Source: Candidatus Iainarchaeum sp. (GTDB taxonomy: Archaea > Iainarchaeota > Iainarchaeia > Iainarchaeales > JAAZKV01). Taken from it: a stretch of DNA of 33,460 nucleotides. A program made the translations under genes and the position numbers. Positions 7,801-15,790 of the stretch are shown in pieces. The DNA is taken from the NCBI GenBank assembly GCA_012799645.1, contig JAAZKV010000011.1, positions 1-33,460 on the forward strand, given 5' to 3'. Every line of letters starts with the position of its first letter. Position 1 is the first letter of the stretch. The notes beneath the pieces were generated by a model that was given only the letters and a program-made list of their open reading frames with translations, did no database searches and was not told the DNA's origin.

Positions 7801-8669
7801 TTAAAATTAATTCAAAAGCATTCTTTTTTACTTTTGCAGTAATATTATTCGCTTCAACTCTTGTTTTTTTAACACAATCTTTTTCATCAAAAAGTGTGCT
7901 TGATGAAAGAGAGATTATTTCTTCTTATCGTTCAACAATTATTCCTTTTCTTAATGATGATATTGGGTGTGATTTGAAAAATATTTTAGGGTTTGAAACC
8001 AGTGTTGATTATAACGGAGTTGTTTTAGAACTTAGAGTGAGTGATTCGATTTCAAAAGACACTAATGTTAGAACAGAGTTGAACAATTATTCATTGTTTT
8101 TAGATAATTATTTTAAAAGAAATCAAGGACATAAAGAAATTGATTTTTCAAACGCTCTTGATGGTAATTATGAAATATTTTATGGAGATTATGAGGAATA
8201 TTTTACTTATGTAAATGATTTTGATAATAATTCAATAAAACTTTATCCAAACACTAGTTATCCAAACACTACTAACGTTTTAGAAAAAATTGATTTGAAT
8301 ATTTTTGTGAAAGATAAACAATTAGTTGATTATAATTGGTATTCAATCGAGTCAAGTGGGGCTGTCCCAGTTTTGATTAATTATTTTGGTGATTACAATA
8401 CTTTTGAAATTTCTAAAATAATTAACCCTAGTGCGAGTTCTTCTCTTGTATTAGAGTTTGAGGATGGGGTGGTGGATATTAATTTTGGTTTAATTGGGGA
8501 AAACAGTTCTTCATTTTTAATTGATTCAGGTATTAATTCAAAAATTGATTTTAGTATTTATTCAAAGTATGTTTTTGATAAAAACGAACTCCCTATTTAT
8601 TTTAATTCAAATTTAGTTGTTTTGTTACCAGAAATTGAGTATAGTTCTTTAATTGGTTTAAAAAAATGA
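7797..8669 (+). CDS. Membrane-anchored surface protein of the pilus cluster
   Basis: 290 residues from the ATG at 7797, which overlaps the previous stop as ATGA; a GTG at 7788 would add three residues. An N-terminal basic head and hydrophobic helix (about 8-28) are followed by an Asn/Ser/Tyr-rich, beta-strand-rich region with no recognised motif. It is the last gene of the plus-strand series starting at 2618. The composition fits an extracellular protein held by one helix, most likely another pilus component. Confidence 0.75.
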   Translation: MIKINSKAFFFTFAVILFASTLVFLTQSFSSKSVLDEREIISSYRSTIIPFLNDDIGCDLKNILGFETSVDYNGVVLELRVSDSISKDTNVRTELNNYSLFLDNYFKRNQGHKEIDFSNALDGNYEIFYGDYEEYFTYVNDFDNNSIKLYPNTSYPNTTNVLEKIDLNIFVKDKQLVDYNWYSIESSGAVPVLINYFGDYNTFEISKIINPSASSSLVLEFEDGVVDINFGLIGENSSSFLIDSGINSKIDFSIYSKYVFDKNELPIYFNSNLVVLLPEIEYSSLIGLKK

Positions 8670-8760
8670 TTTTGTGAATATTTTTTGCTTTTCTCTTAAT
8701 CTAAAAGTTTTTTTTTACTCTATTTTTTTTAGAAAAAATTTTTTAGAAAAAAAATTAATT

Positions 8761-8779
8761 TGTGGGGATGTTCCCCACA
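8761..8779 (-). terminator. Hairpin terminator of the major pilin gene
   Basis: TGTGGGGA, loop TGT, TCCCCACA form a perfect 8-bp stem just past the minus-strand stop at 8791. On the minus strand it is followed by AATTAATTTTTTTTC. It is GC-rich against a very AT-rich background. It would mark the end of the pilin transcript and may protect its 3' end. Confidence 0.7.
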
Positions 8780-8790
8780 AAAAAAGAGGT

Positions 8791-9243
8791 TTAGTTGCAT
8801 GTTCCTACAATATCTGCAACTCCATTTTGTCGCATATTGGCTAGGGTTCCTTTGTTGTAATCAATGTAGATATCATTTTTTGGAAATGCGTATCTTGAAC
8901 CAGCTTCGCAAGTATAATCTATTGTTATGTTGTTTTGTGCATTTTGTTCAATATTCTTGATTGGTGTGGTATTACAATCAGTTGGACTAACACATATTTT
9001 GTTTAATTGTAGTGTTTCTGAGGTTTGGTTTTTCAGAACCAAGGTTAATTTACCATTGTTTAATGTCCAATCATCTATTGCGAATGGTGATGCTGTTTTC
9101 CAAGAAACTTTTACTGAGTTTTCGTTTGTTACTCCGAAACCGGATGTTATTTGTAATAATAATCCTACTACTACTAGTGCTATTACTACTACTATTGCAA
9201 TTATTACTAAGTATTCAATTGTTCCTTGTCCTCGTGTTTTCAT
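8791..9243 (-). CDS. Class III prepilin, probable major pilin
   Basis: 150 residues. The short head MKTRG is cut before Q6, followed by GTIEY (E10) and a hydrophobic helix to about residue 32. This is a textbook class III prepilin. The mature part of about 145 residues is Thr/Asn-rich with four Cys (about 83, 89, 111 and 149) that could form two disulfides. It is the only gene of the locus with a perfect GGAGG ribosome-binding site (minus strand, about 9251-9255), a good TATA box and a strong hairpin terminator. These signs of high, separate expression make it the best candidate for the main pilus subunit. It lies just downstream of the two platform-protein genes on the same strand. Confidence 0.88.
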   Translation of the reverse strand: MKTRGQGTIEYLVIIAIVVVIALVVVGLLLQITSGFGVTNENSVKVSWKTASPFAIDDWTLNNGKLTLVLKNQTSETLQLNKICVSPTDCNTTPIKNIEQNAQNNITIDYTCEAGSRYAFPKNDIYIDYNKGTLANMRQNGVADIVGTCN

Positions 9244-9291
9244 TTTACTACCTCCTTTTTAGTTAAAACTTTTATCAATTAATATCTTTTT

Positions 9292-9302
9292 AATATATAA
9301 AT
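9292..9302 (-). promoter_or_regulatory. TATA box of the major pilin gene
   Basis: On the minus strand ATTTATATATT lies about 50-60 bp before the ATG at 9243, giving a leader of about 27 nt that contains the GGAGG site. The pilin can therefore be transcribed apart from the upstream platform genes. Confidence 0.6.
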
Positions 9303-9327
9303 CTATTTATGAAGGGTTTTTTTACTA

Positions 9328-10374
9328 TTAAAATGTTCCGATTAGTCCCCCTACTGCTTGTATTAGAATATTGAATAAAATTATTCCAATTATCGCTATT
9401 ACGGGCGCGTATTTTATTCCTTCTCTTATTTTTCCCCCTCCAAGCACTCCAATAAATACACTTGCCAAAAATGCATTTACTATAATAATTATGTGTCCCA
9501 TTGTTATCATAAATTCTGGTGTTATTGTTACTCCTGATCCTATTACTCCAATTCCTACACTCATTCCTGCTGCGCTAGTATTGAATCCGCTTGTTTGTGC
9601 TTGGATTGAGGTTAGGATATTCAAGAATTGAACACTTACTGCGAGAAGCATTGGGGATGCGATTATTACTACAAATATAATGAATAAACTATACATTCTT
9701 GTAGCTGTCACTAGTTCTTTTTTTAGTTGGTTTGTTTGTTTGATATCATTCGCACTTGTTTCAATTAGTTGGGCAAGTTTTCCCCCTGATTTTAGTGCTT
9801 GGGAAAAAAATCTCGTAGTGTCTGCGAGTATTTTTGAATCAATTCTTTGAGCAATATCTTTTAGTGCATCAGAAAATGATTCTATTCCTAAACTTTTTTG
9901 AGTAGCGATTTGTATTTCTTCACTTAGTGGTCCAAACTCTGGTCTTACTGCTGATCGAAAAGCATAGAAGGGAGTCATTCCACTTTTCAAGTTGTTTCCT
10001 ACTAAAAACAAAAAATCCGGTAAAATATTTTCAACCATTTTTTTTCTTCCATCAATAACATAAGATAAGTGTAGGTAGAACAAAATCATTGTTCCAAAAA
10101 AACCAATTAATCCTAGCATTATCATTAGAGTCAGTGTTATGTTTGGGGTGAAGTAAAGGTTTGTGTTAAAGAGTGTGTTTAGTATTGGGAATACACTGAA
10201 GGGTATTAAAAATCCAATTAATCCAATTAGGGTTGAGAAAAATATTCTAACCCCTATCCATCTTCTTTCATTATCTCTTGATCCAGCATATCTCAACCAG
10301 GGTTTTATTTTTTGGTCAAGTATTTGTTTTGGAACAATTATTGATGATAAAATATAGATTTTGTCAAGTATCAT
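9328..10374 (-). CDS. Type II/IV secretion membrane platform protein (TadC/FlaJ type)
   Basis: 348 residues. T2SSF-type architecture: hydrophobic segments at about 45-62, 82-105, 228-250 and several at 270-345, with a cytoplasmic helical domain between (about 110-220) holding LPDFLFLVGNNLKSGMTPFYAF and RFFSQALKSGGKLAQLIETSANDI, both characteristic of the family. Such proteins form the inner-membrane platform that couples the ATPase to pilin assembly. The start overlaps the stop of the second platform gene by 4 nt, so the pair is coupled. Paired platform genes next to one ATPase recall TadB/TadC of tight-adherence pili. Confidence 0.88.
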   Translation of the reverse strand: MILDKIYILSSIIVPKQILDQKIKPWLRYAGSRDNERRWIGVRIFFSTLIGLIGFLIPFSVFPILNTLFNTNLYFTPNITLTLMIMLGLIGFFGTMILFYLHLSYVIDGRKKMVENILPDFLFLVGNNLKSGMTPFYAFRSAVRPEFGPLSEEIQIATQKSLGIESFSDALKDIAQRIDSKILADTTRFFSQALKSGGKLAQLIETSANDIKQTNQLKKELVTATRMYSLFIIFVVIIASPMLLAVSVQFLNILTSIQAQTSGFNTSAAGMSVGIGVIGSGVTITPEFMITMGHIIIIVNAFLASVFIGVLGGGKIREGIKYAPVIAIIGIILFNILIQAVGGLIGTF

Positions 10375-11264
10375 TTTATCACCTTTGGAACTTTAGCTCT
10401 TACAAGTAATATTAATCCTCCTTGGATTAAGAAAGCAATTAGTACTATTGCTATTACAGCGTTTTGTCCAATTCCGCCCCCACTAATTGAAGAAGCAATT
10501 ACTAGGAATGTTACTCCTAGTGAAGGGAGTGCTGCAGCTACTATTAAGTAAATAAGAGTCCACAAGTTTAGTTCTGCAGAGTATCTTTTGATTGATTCTC
10601 TTTGTTGTTCAACAAGGGAATCAACTTGTGCGTGGAGTGCATTAGTTAGTGATCCTCCGCTTTTTAGTGTGGTAATAATTTGCCAAATAGTTTTTTTGAG
10701 TACTTCGGATTTTGTTTTGAATGCAAGTCTTTCAAGTGCTTTGGTTTCACTCATTCCTGAATTAATGTCTTTCACTACTAGTTCAAATTCTTTTGAAACT
10801 TGTCCATAGTTTGATTTTGAAATTGATTTTATTGTTTCGAACAAACTTGTTCCTGAACTAATTTGGATTAGCATTGTTCTCAATGCGAATAATAAATCTT
10901 GTTCTATTAATCCTGCGAGTTGTTTTGAAGCAATTTTTGGGTATGATAAGTGAAAAGTCATTGCGCCAAAAAAAGCCATTATTGAAAACACTAACATAAC
11001 CATTATGGTGGTTGAGTTTATTGTTCTGGTTATTAGCACCCCAAACACCATTCCAATAAACAAAAACACAAAACTGTATATTAGTGCAGAGAATAATGAA
11101 GCTAAACAATACGCTCCTGCTGAATAATTAATGTTTGATTTTTGTAAATCGTATTTTATTTCAAAAAATATTTTGGCTATGAATCTTCCTACGGATTTTA
11201 AAAATCCTGGTACGTGCTCTGCTTTATCTATTGGGAAAAGCATCATTAATGGGTTTTTGTTCAT
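10371..11264 (-). CDS. Type II/IV secretion membrane platform protein (TadB/FlaJ type)
   Basis: 297 residues. Family landmarks are LLFALRTMLIQISSGTSLFETIKSIS at about 124-149 and KKTIWQIITTLKSGGSLTNAL at about 190-210, flanked by hydrophobic segments at about 52-75, 80-105, 232-256 and 265-288. It is coupled to the gene at 9328-10374 by a 4-nt overlap and follows the ATPase gene on the same strand after a repeat-filled gap of about 158 bp. Together the three genes supply the motor and platform of the pilus. A weak GTGA ribosome-binding site precedes the ATG. Confidence 0.87.
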   Translation of the reverse strand: MNKNPLMMLFPIDKAEHVPGFLKSVGRFIAKIFFEIKYDLQKSNINYSAGAYCLASLFSALIYSFVFLFIGMVFGVLITRTINSTTIMVMLVFSIMAFFGAMTFHLSYPKIASKQLAGLIEQDLLFALRTMLIQISSGTSLFETIKSISKSNYGQVSKEFELVVKDINSGMSETKALERLAFKTKSEVLKKTIWQIITTLKSGGSLTNALHAQVDSLVEQQRESIKRYSAELNLWTLIYLIVAAALPSLGVTFLVIASSISGGGIGQNAVIAIVLIAFLIQGGLILLVRAKVPKVIK

Positions 11265-11279
11265 AAAATTTCACTTTCA

Positions 11280-11420
11280 ACAATTTTTTGTTATAAATTA
11301 ATAATATTAATTTCTTATAAATTATTATTTCATAAATATTATTTTTTGTAAATTATTATTTCTTATAAATTATTATTTTTCATAAATCATCATTTTTCAT
11401 AATTTATTATTTTTTATTTT
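11280..11420. repeat. AT-rich degenerate tandem repeats between ATPase and platform genes
   Basis: About six units resembling CATAAATTATTATTTTT, spaced 17-21 bp apart, fill the gap between the two minus-strand genes. No promoter or hairpin stands out from the repeat. Confidence 0.6.
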
Positions 11421-11422
11421 TA

Positions 11423-14059
11423 TTACGCGTGTTTTTGATCAATTATTCTTTTCACTTCTTCAAATGATTTTTTTTCTTTAGCAAATTTTTTTATGGTTTC
11501 TGGGTATGAGTAAAACATTTTCACGATGTATCCTATATCATTTAGTTCGTTCAAATTTATTTCTTTTAACCATTCAAGTATTCGTTTTCTTTCTTTAATT
11601 TCTCTATTAATGTCTTCTTCTGTCATTCCTGTGTGTGCGTTTAGGAGGGTTATTAGTTTTGTTGGTTTGTTTAGTTTTTCCCACCCATCAGTTCTTGGCA
11701 CCCATTTGTAGATAGTGTTTATTTGTAGTCCTTGTCCGGTGCTTGTTTTTTCTATTTCAGCTATTTCGTAAGTTCTTCTTTTGTTTGTTTTTCTATCACG
11801 ATATTGCACAACAATTAAATCAATTAATTCTATTTGCATTAGTGGAATATTTATTGGTGGTTCTGCTAATCTTCTTAGCACTTGGTAACTTGAGTTTGCG
11901 TGGATTGTTGAGTAAATACTGTGTCCTGTTTCAATTGCTTCCATTAATACTTCTGCTTCTTTTTTTCTTCTAATTTCTCCCACAATTATTCTATCGGGTC
12001 TCATTCTTAGTGAAGTGATCATTAGATCAAGCATTGTTACCTCTCCGAGTCCTTCAGAGTTTGGGGATCTGGTTACTAGTGGTATCCAGTTCCATTCTAA
12101 AAATTTTGGTAAAACTATTTCTCTAACATCTTCTATAGAAATGATTCTGTGATATGATGGAACGAGTGCTAGCATTGAGTTTAGTGCACTTGTTTTTCCA
12201 CTTGCTGTTCCTCCTGCAATTAGTATGTTGAGTTCGTATTGCATTGCGAGCCATAGTGTTGCAGCCATTTCTGAATTCATTGTGTGTGCTTTTCCAATGA
12301 AATCAACTATTGTCCAAGGTTTTCTTGCAAATCTTCTAATAGTGATAGTGTTTCCTTCTGAAGAAATTGGTGAAAGAGTTGCATTTACTCTGTCTCCTGA
12401 AAGTAAGTGAGCATCAAGTATTGGGGTTAGGTTTGTGATTTCTCTCCCAATTTTTCTTCCAATTTGTGAAGCGTAATTTAGTATTTCTTCTTCATCTCCT
12501 GGAAGCATATTTGTTTTTAACCATCCGTGAACTCTGTGATACACTGTGATTGGGGTTTTTGCTGAATTGATCGCGATTTCTTCAAGCATCTCATCCCCAA
12601 TTAGTATTTCTATTTCTCCAAGTCCATACATTTCGTGTAATACTACCCCACTAAGCATATCAATTGTTTCTTCGTTAAGGTTTGGGAAGTGTTGAGTTAA
12701 TCTTTTTTTTGATTCTTCAAAAAATCTATCTTTTAATCTTTGAGCTTTTTGTGGGTCAATGATTTCTTCAAGTTCAATAGGCATTGTTTCTGCAATTTCT
12801 GTTTTAATAAAATCCAAATATTTTTTTGTATAAGTTCCAACAGAAACCAATTCAATATTATAAACCAATCTATTTTCTTCACTAGATAAGATTATGGAAA
12901 TTGTGGCCGGAACTTTATCGACTAGTAAATTGTATTTTTCAATAATTTTTCCTTCCGGTTTTTTTTCTAATCTTGGTTTTACTCCTTTTTTTAAAGTGAC
13001 AGTGGGTTTTCTGTTTAAACTTGTTGGATAATCTATTTCAACAATTCCTTCCCCTTCAAACATTTTTGTTATTTTTTCTACTTCAGAATAACTAAGTTTT
13101 GTGTGTTTTGCTAATTCATCCAAACCAATTTTTTGATAGCTTTCTATATATTCAAAAATCTCATCAACAGGGGTTTTATAGTTTTTATTAGTTAGTTCAA
13201 TTTTTTTGTTTAAGTTCTCCATTTGTATTATTGGGACAAATTCTGCATCTTCTTCATTAATTATTTCGTCCTCTTGGCTTGGAATAAATTCTGTGTTATC
13301 TTCATTAATTATTTTGTTTTCTTGGTTTATTATTCGTGGTTCTTCCACTACCTCATTCACAATTTTGTTTCTTTTTGGCCATTTTAATTCTTTATTTTCA
13401 CTAGGTTCTTCAGTTATTTCTTCTTTTATCCATTCAAGATCTTTTTGATCATTTGTTCTTGTTTCAAAAATTGGGTCAATTTCATCGGAATCAATTTTAT
13501 TAGAATTATCTTTATTAGAATTAACTTTTTTAGAATTAATTTCATCTTTAAAATTCAATTCTTTTTCAATATCTCTTTCTTCTTCATTATTTATTTTTTT
13601 TTCAACATTCTTTTTTTCAACACTTTTTTTTTCAACATTTTTTTCATCTTTAATGTTTATTTTTATTTCTGGTTGTTTTGTTGTTTCTTCGTTATTTGGA
13701 AAATAATTTTTTGAGTTTTGATCAACATTTTGGGTTTTAGAAGGATCCAATCCTGTTTCTTTTTGTTTTTCTTCGTTTTCACTATTTTCTTTTTCGTTAG
13801 TTTTTTTATTTTTTTCACTAATTTCTTTTAATTTTTCAAAAGCACTTTTTTCATCATTTTTGTAAGGAATTATTGAGCTTTTTGTTTTTTCGTTTTTTGT
13901 TATTTCATTTTTTGTTTTTTTTTCTTTTTTTTCTTTGTCATCCTTTTTTTCTTTTTCCGTGTTTTCTTCTTTTTTGTTGTTGTTCGTGTCTTTTATTATG
14001 TCTTCTTTTAGTTGTTTAAAGTAATCATTTGTGTCAGAATTTGTTTCGTTTTCGGTCAT
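11423..14059 (-). CDS. Pilus assembly/secretion ATPase with disordered tail and winged helix
   Basis: 878 residues, much longer than the roughly 500-550 usual for archaeal FlaI/TadA-type ATPases. Residues 1-290 are low-complexity Lys/Glu/Asn sequence, probably disordered. Residues about 295-360 look like a winged helix (GLDELAKHTKLSYSEVEKI, then GEGIVEIDYP). An N-terminal ATPase-family domain follows, with LHEMYGLGEIEILIGDE at about 475-490. The motor core has Walker A GGTASGKT at about 614-621, an Asp-box IISIEDVREI, a Walker B region RPDRIIVGEIRRKKE and a His-box STIHANSS. It should power pilin assembly from the cytoplasmic face together with the two platform proteins downstream. The charged tail may be a docking or tethering region. 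The ATG at 14059 has only a weak GGTA upstream. Confidence 0.92.
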   Translation of the reverse strand: MTENETNSDTNDYFKQLKEDIIKDTNNNKKEENTEKEKKDDKEKKEKKTKNEITKNEKTKSSIIPYKNDEKSAFEKLKEISEKNKKTNEKENSENEEKQKETGLDPSKTQNVDQNSKNYFPNNEETTKQPEIKINIKDEKNVEKKSVEKKNVEKKINNEEERDIEKELNFKDEINSKKVNSNKDNSNKIDSDEIDPIFETRTNDQKDLEWIKEEITEEPSENKELKWPKRNKIVNEVVEEPRIINQENKIINEDNTEFIPSQEDEIINEEDAEFVPIIQMENLNKKIELTNKNYKTPVDEIFEYIESYQKIGLDELAKHTKLSYSEVEKITKMFEGEGIVEIDYPTSLNRKPTVTLKKGVKPRLEKKPEGKIIEKYNLLVDKVPATISIILSSEENRLVYNIELVSVGTYTKKYLDFIKTEIAETMPIELEEIIDPQKAQRLKDRFFEESKKRLTQHFPNLNEETIDMLSGVVLHEMYGLGEIEILIGDEMLEEIAINSAKTPITVYHRVHGWLKTNMLPGDEEEILNYASQIGRKIGREITNLTPILDAHLLSGDRVNATLSPISSEGNTITIRRFARKPWTIVDFIGKAHTMNSEMAATLWLAMQYELNILIAGGTASGKTSALNSMLALVPSYHRIISIEDVREIVLPKFLEWNWIPLVTRSPNSEGLGEVTMLDLMITSLRMRPDRIIVGEIRRKKEAEVLMEAIETGHSIYSTIHANSSYQVLRRLAEPPINIPLMQIELIDLIVVQYRDRKTNKRRTYEIAEIEKTSTGQGLQINTIYKWVPRTDGWEKLNKPTKLITLLNAHTGMTEEDINREIKERKRILEWLKEINLNELNDIGYIVKMFYSYPETIKKFAKEKKSFEEVKRIIDQKHA

Positions 14060-14204
14060 AAAAATACCTTTTTTAGCTTTTAATTAGTAGTTCTTTCTTA
14101 TTTAATAACTTGTCTTCTTTAATTCAGGGTTTTTTTAATAGCAATTCTTAATGTTTATTCTTTAATGGTAATTCTTTAATATAGCTTAATTCAATAATAC
14201 AAGT

Positions 14205-14885
14205 ATGTATAATTCTAGTCTTGAGAAACTAAAAAAGATGCTTGAAGAAAAAAAAGGCGAGTCCACAGAGTTTCAAAAGTCACTAAATCAAGATAAATTT
14301 GATGAAATAAATTTTTTTCTTTCAAAAGAAAAAAAAATAATTGATGAATTGGAGAAACAAATTAGTTTTTCTAAAAATACTCAAACAATTATTGGGTGTG
14401 ATTCAGTAAATAACAAAGATGTTTCTCTTGCTTTGATTAAATTTATTTTAAACTCTAACAAAACCCCTATTTTTATTTTAACAACAACTAATTATAATCA
14501 ATTTTTGAGTTATTTGTCAGAAAATAAGATTGATTCTGATAAAATATTTTTGATTGACACGATTTCTAAAAGTATTTCAAGAGTTGCAAACACGAGTAAT
14601 ATTTTTTTTGTTGATTCTTTAAGAAATTTAACTCAATTGCAAATAAAATTAGTTAAATTGATTGAGGGAAAAAATTCTTCTGACCAAGAGTGTGTTGTGG
14701 TTTTTGACTCGTTAGATGTTTTTTCTCTGTATCATGATGATCAAATAATACTAAAATTTGTTTATTCAATGACTAAACTTTTGCACAAACATTCTGTTTC
14801 TGGTTTCTTTTTATCAAGCAAAAATCCGTTTTTACCAAAACTGGTTCAATTTTTTGATGATTTTGTTGAATTAAAAAAATTCTAA
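14205..14885 (+). CDS. Degenerate RecA/KaiC-fold protein with N-terminal coiled coil
   Basis: 226 residues. The first 60 are charged and helical (coiled-coil-like). The rest follows a RecA-like strand order: TQTIIGCDS, TPIFILTTTNYNQF, then VVVFDSLDVFSLYHD at about 168-182 as a Walker-B-like segment, then GFFLSSK. There is no Walker A loop. The same pattern occurs in the protein at 1851-2438. In archaella, ArlH is a RecA/KaiC-family partner of the motor ATPase ArlI; a nucleotide-independent analogue next to the ATPase gene is an attractive but unproven reading. A TATA-like TTTAATATAG about 20-30 bp before the ATG suggests a leaderless transcript. Divergent from the ATPase gene. Confidence 0.72.
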   Translation: MYNSSLEKLKKMLEEKKGESTEFQKSLNQDKFDEINFFLSKEKKIIDELEKQISFSKNTQTIIGCDSVNNKDVSLALIKFILNSNKTPIFILTTTNYNQFLSYLSENKIDSDKIFLIDTISKSISRVANTSNIFFVDSLRNLTQLQIKLVKLIEGKNSSDQECVVVFDSLDVFSLYHDDQIILKFVYSMTKLLHKHSVSGFFLSSKNPFLPKLVQFFDDFVELKKF

Positions 14886-14930
14886 TATTTTGTTTTTAGA
14901 AAACTATTAATACTCCTTAAATAGTTAGTA

Positions 14931-15014
14931 TTAGGTGTGGGTTATTAAGTATGGGTTATTAGGTGTGGGTTATTAGGCGAAGTTATTTGGTGAAGGTTAT
15001 TAGGTATGGGTTTT
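14931..15014 (+). repeat. 14-bp tandem repeats running into a start codon
   Basis: Six units related to TTAGGTGTGGGTTA follow one another. The ATG of the next gene at 15006 lies inside the last unit (GGTATGGGTT), so the repeat makes up its whole translation-initiation region. Earlier units read ATG-GGT-TAT-TAG, a two-residue stop. Confidence 0.8.
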
Positions 15015-15716
15015 GTAATTAATCTTATTTCTAGAAGAAAAGTAATTTATCCTTTTTTTGTAATAATGATTTGTTTAGTTATTTTAACCTTGATTTTTTT
15101 GTTTTTTTTTACAAAACCATTAGAGGTGTATGATTCTTCTATTTCTGTTTCTGGGGAAAATTTGATTTTGACACTTGGGGTAGAAAATGTTTCTAACCAT
15201 TTAGTTAAAGATATTGAAGTGGTTGTTCTTTTTGGTGGTGAAAAAAAATTCTTTAAACTTAAACCCGAAAATAATTTCTTGTTGCCAGGAGAAACATACT
15301 CTGGTTTGTATGAGGTGCCAATAGTTGATTCAAATTTGTATGATGTTGTTGTTCAATCCCCATTTAATAGGCCTGCAAAATTGTTTTTTGAACTTGAAGA
15401 ATCCACTCTAAAACCGGTTAGGGTTGATGTGTTGTTGCCTGAAAATATGGTTGTTGGTAAAAAGTATGATGTTGTGTATAAGCTTTGTAATGTTTCTAAC
15501 AATAATTTGCATGATGTTTCTTGGCTTGAAACTGTTGATAAAAGATATTTTTCCGGCGATTATTTTTTGAAAACAATTTCCTTAAATGTTAATGAATGCA
15601 TAAACTTATATTCAACTTTAACTCCAATTAAATCTGGGGAGTCAAGAATTTCTTTTTTGTTAAAAGTGGGTGCGTTAGAACAAAAACTTTCACAAGAAGT
15701 GGTAGTTGGGGAGTAG
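15006..15716 (+). CDS. Membrane-anchored beta-rich extracellular protein
   Basis: 236 residues. A basic start (SRRK) and one hydrophobic helix (about 14-36) anchor the protein. The remainder looks like two beta-sandwich domains: about 40-135 (LILTLGVENVSNHLVKDIEVVV resembles CARDB-like or NEW1-like Ig repeats) and about 136-236 (KYDVVYKLCNVSNNNLHDVSW). Two Cys (about 163 and 198) could pair. One helix plus beta-sandwich is also the plan of the archaellum stator proteins ArlF/ArlG, so a stator or periplasmic support role in the pilus is possible. The start codon lies within a tandem repeat. Confidence 0.78.
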   Translation: MGFVINLISRRKVIYPFFVIMICLVILTLIFLFFFTKPLEVYDSSISVSGENLILTLGVENVSNHLVKDIEVVVLFGGEKKFFKLKPENNFLLPGETYSGLYEVPIVDSNLYDVVVQSPFNRPAKLFFELEESTLKPVRVDVLLPENMVVGKKYDVVYKLCNVSNNNLHDVSWLETVDKRYFSGDYFLKTISLNVNECINLYSTLTPIKSGESRISFLLKVGALEQKLSQEVVVGE

Positions 15717-15790
15717 GTTGTGTTAAGTAATTAATTGTGTTAGTGGTTGGGGGTTAGTTAATTGTTGTTTGGTTGTTGTGTGGTGTGTTT

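Noticed and set aside
8927-9266. Plus-strand frames over the major pilin gene
   Set aside because: Both are antisense shadows; the minus-strand frame has an exact class III signal, GGAGG site and terminator.
13445-13714. Plus-strand Phe/Ile-rich frame
   Set aside because: Antisense of the Lys/Asn/Glu-rich tail of the secretion ATPase.
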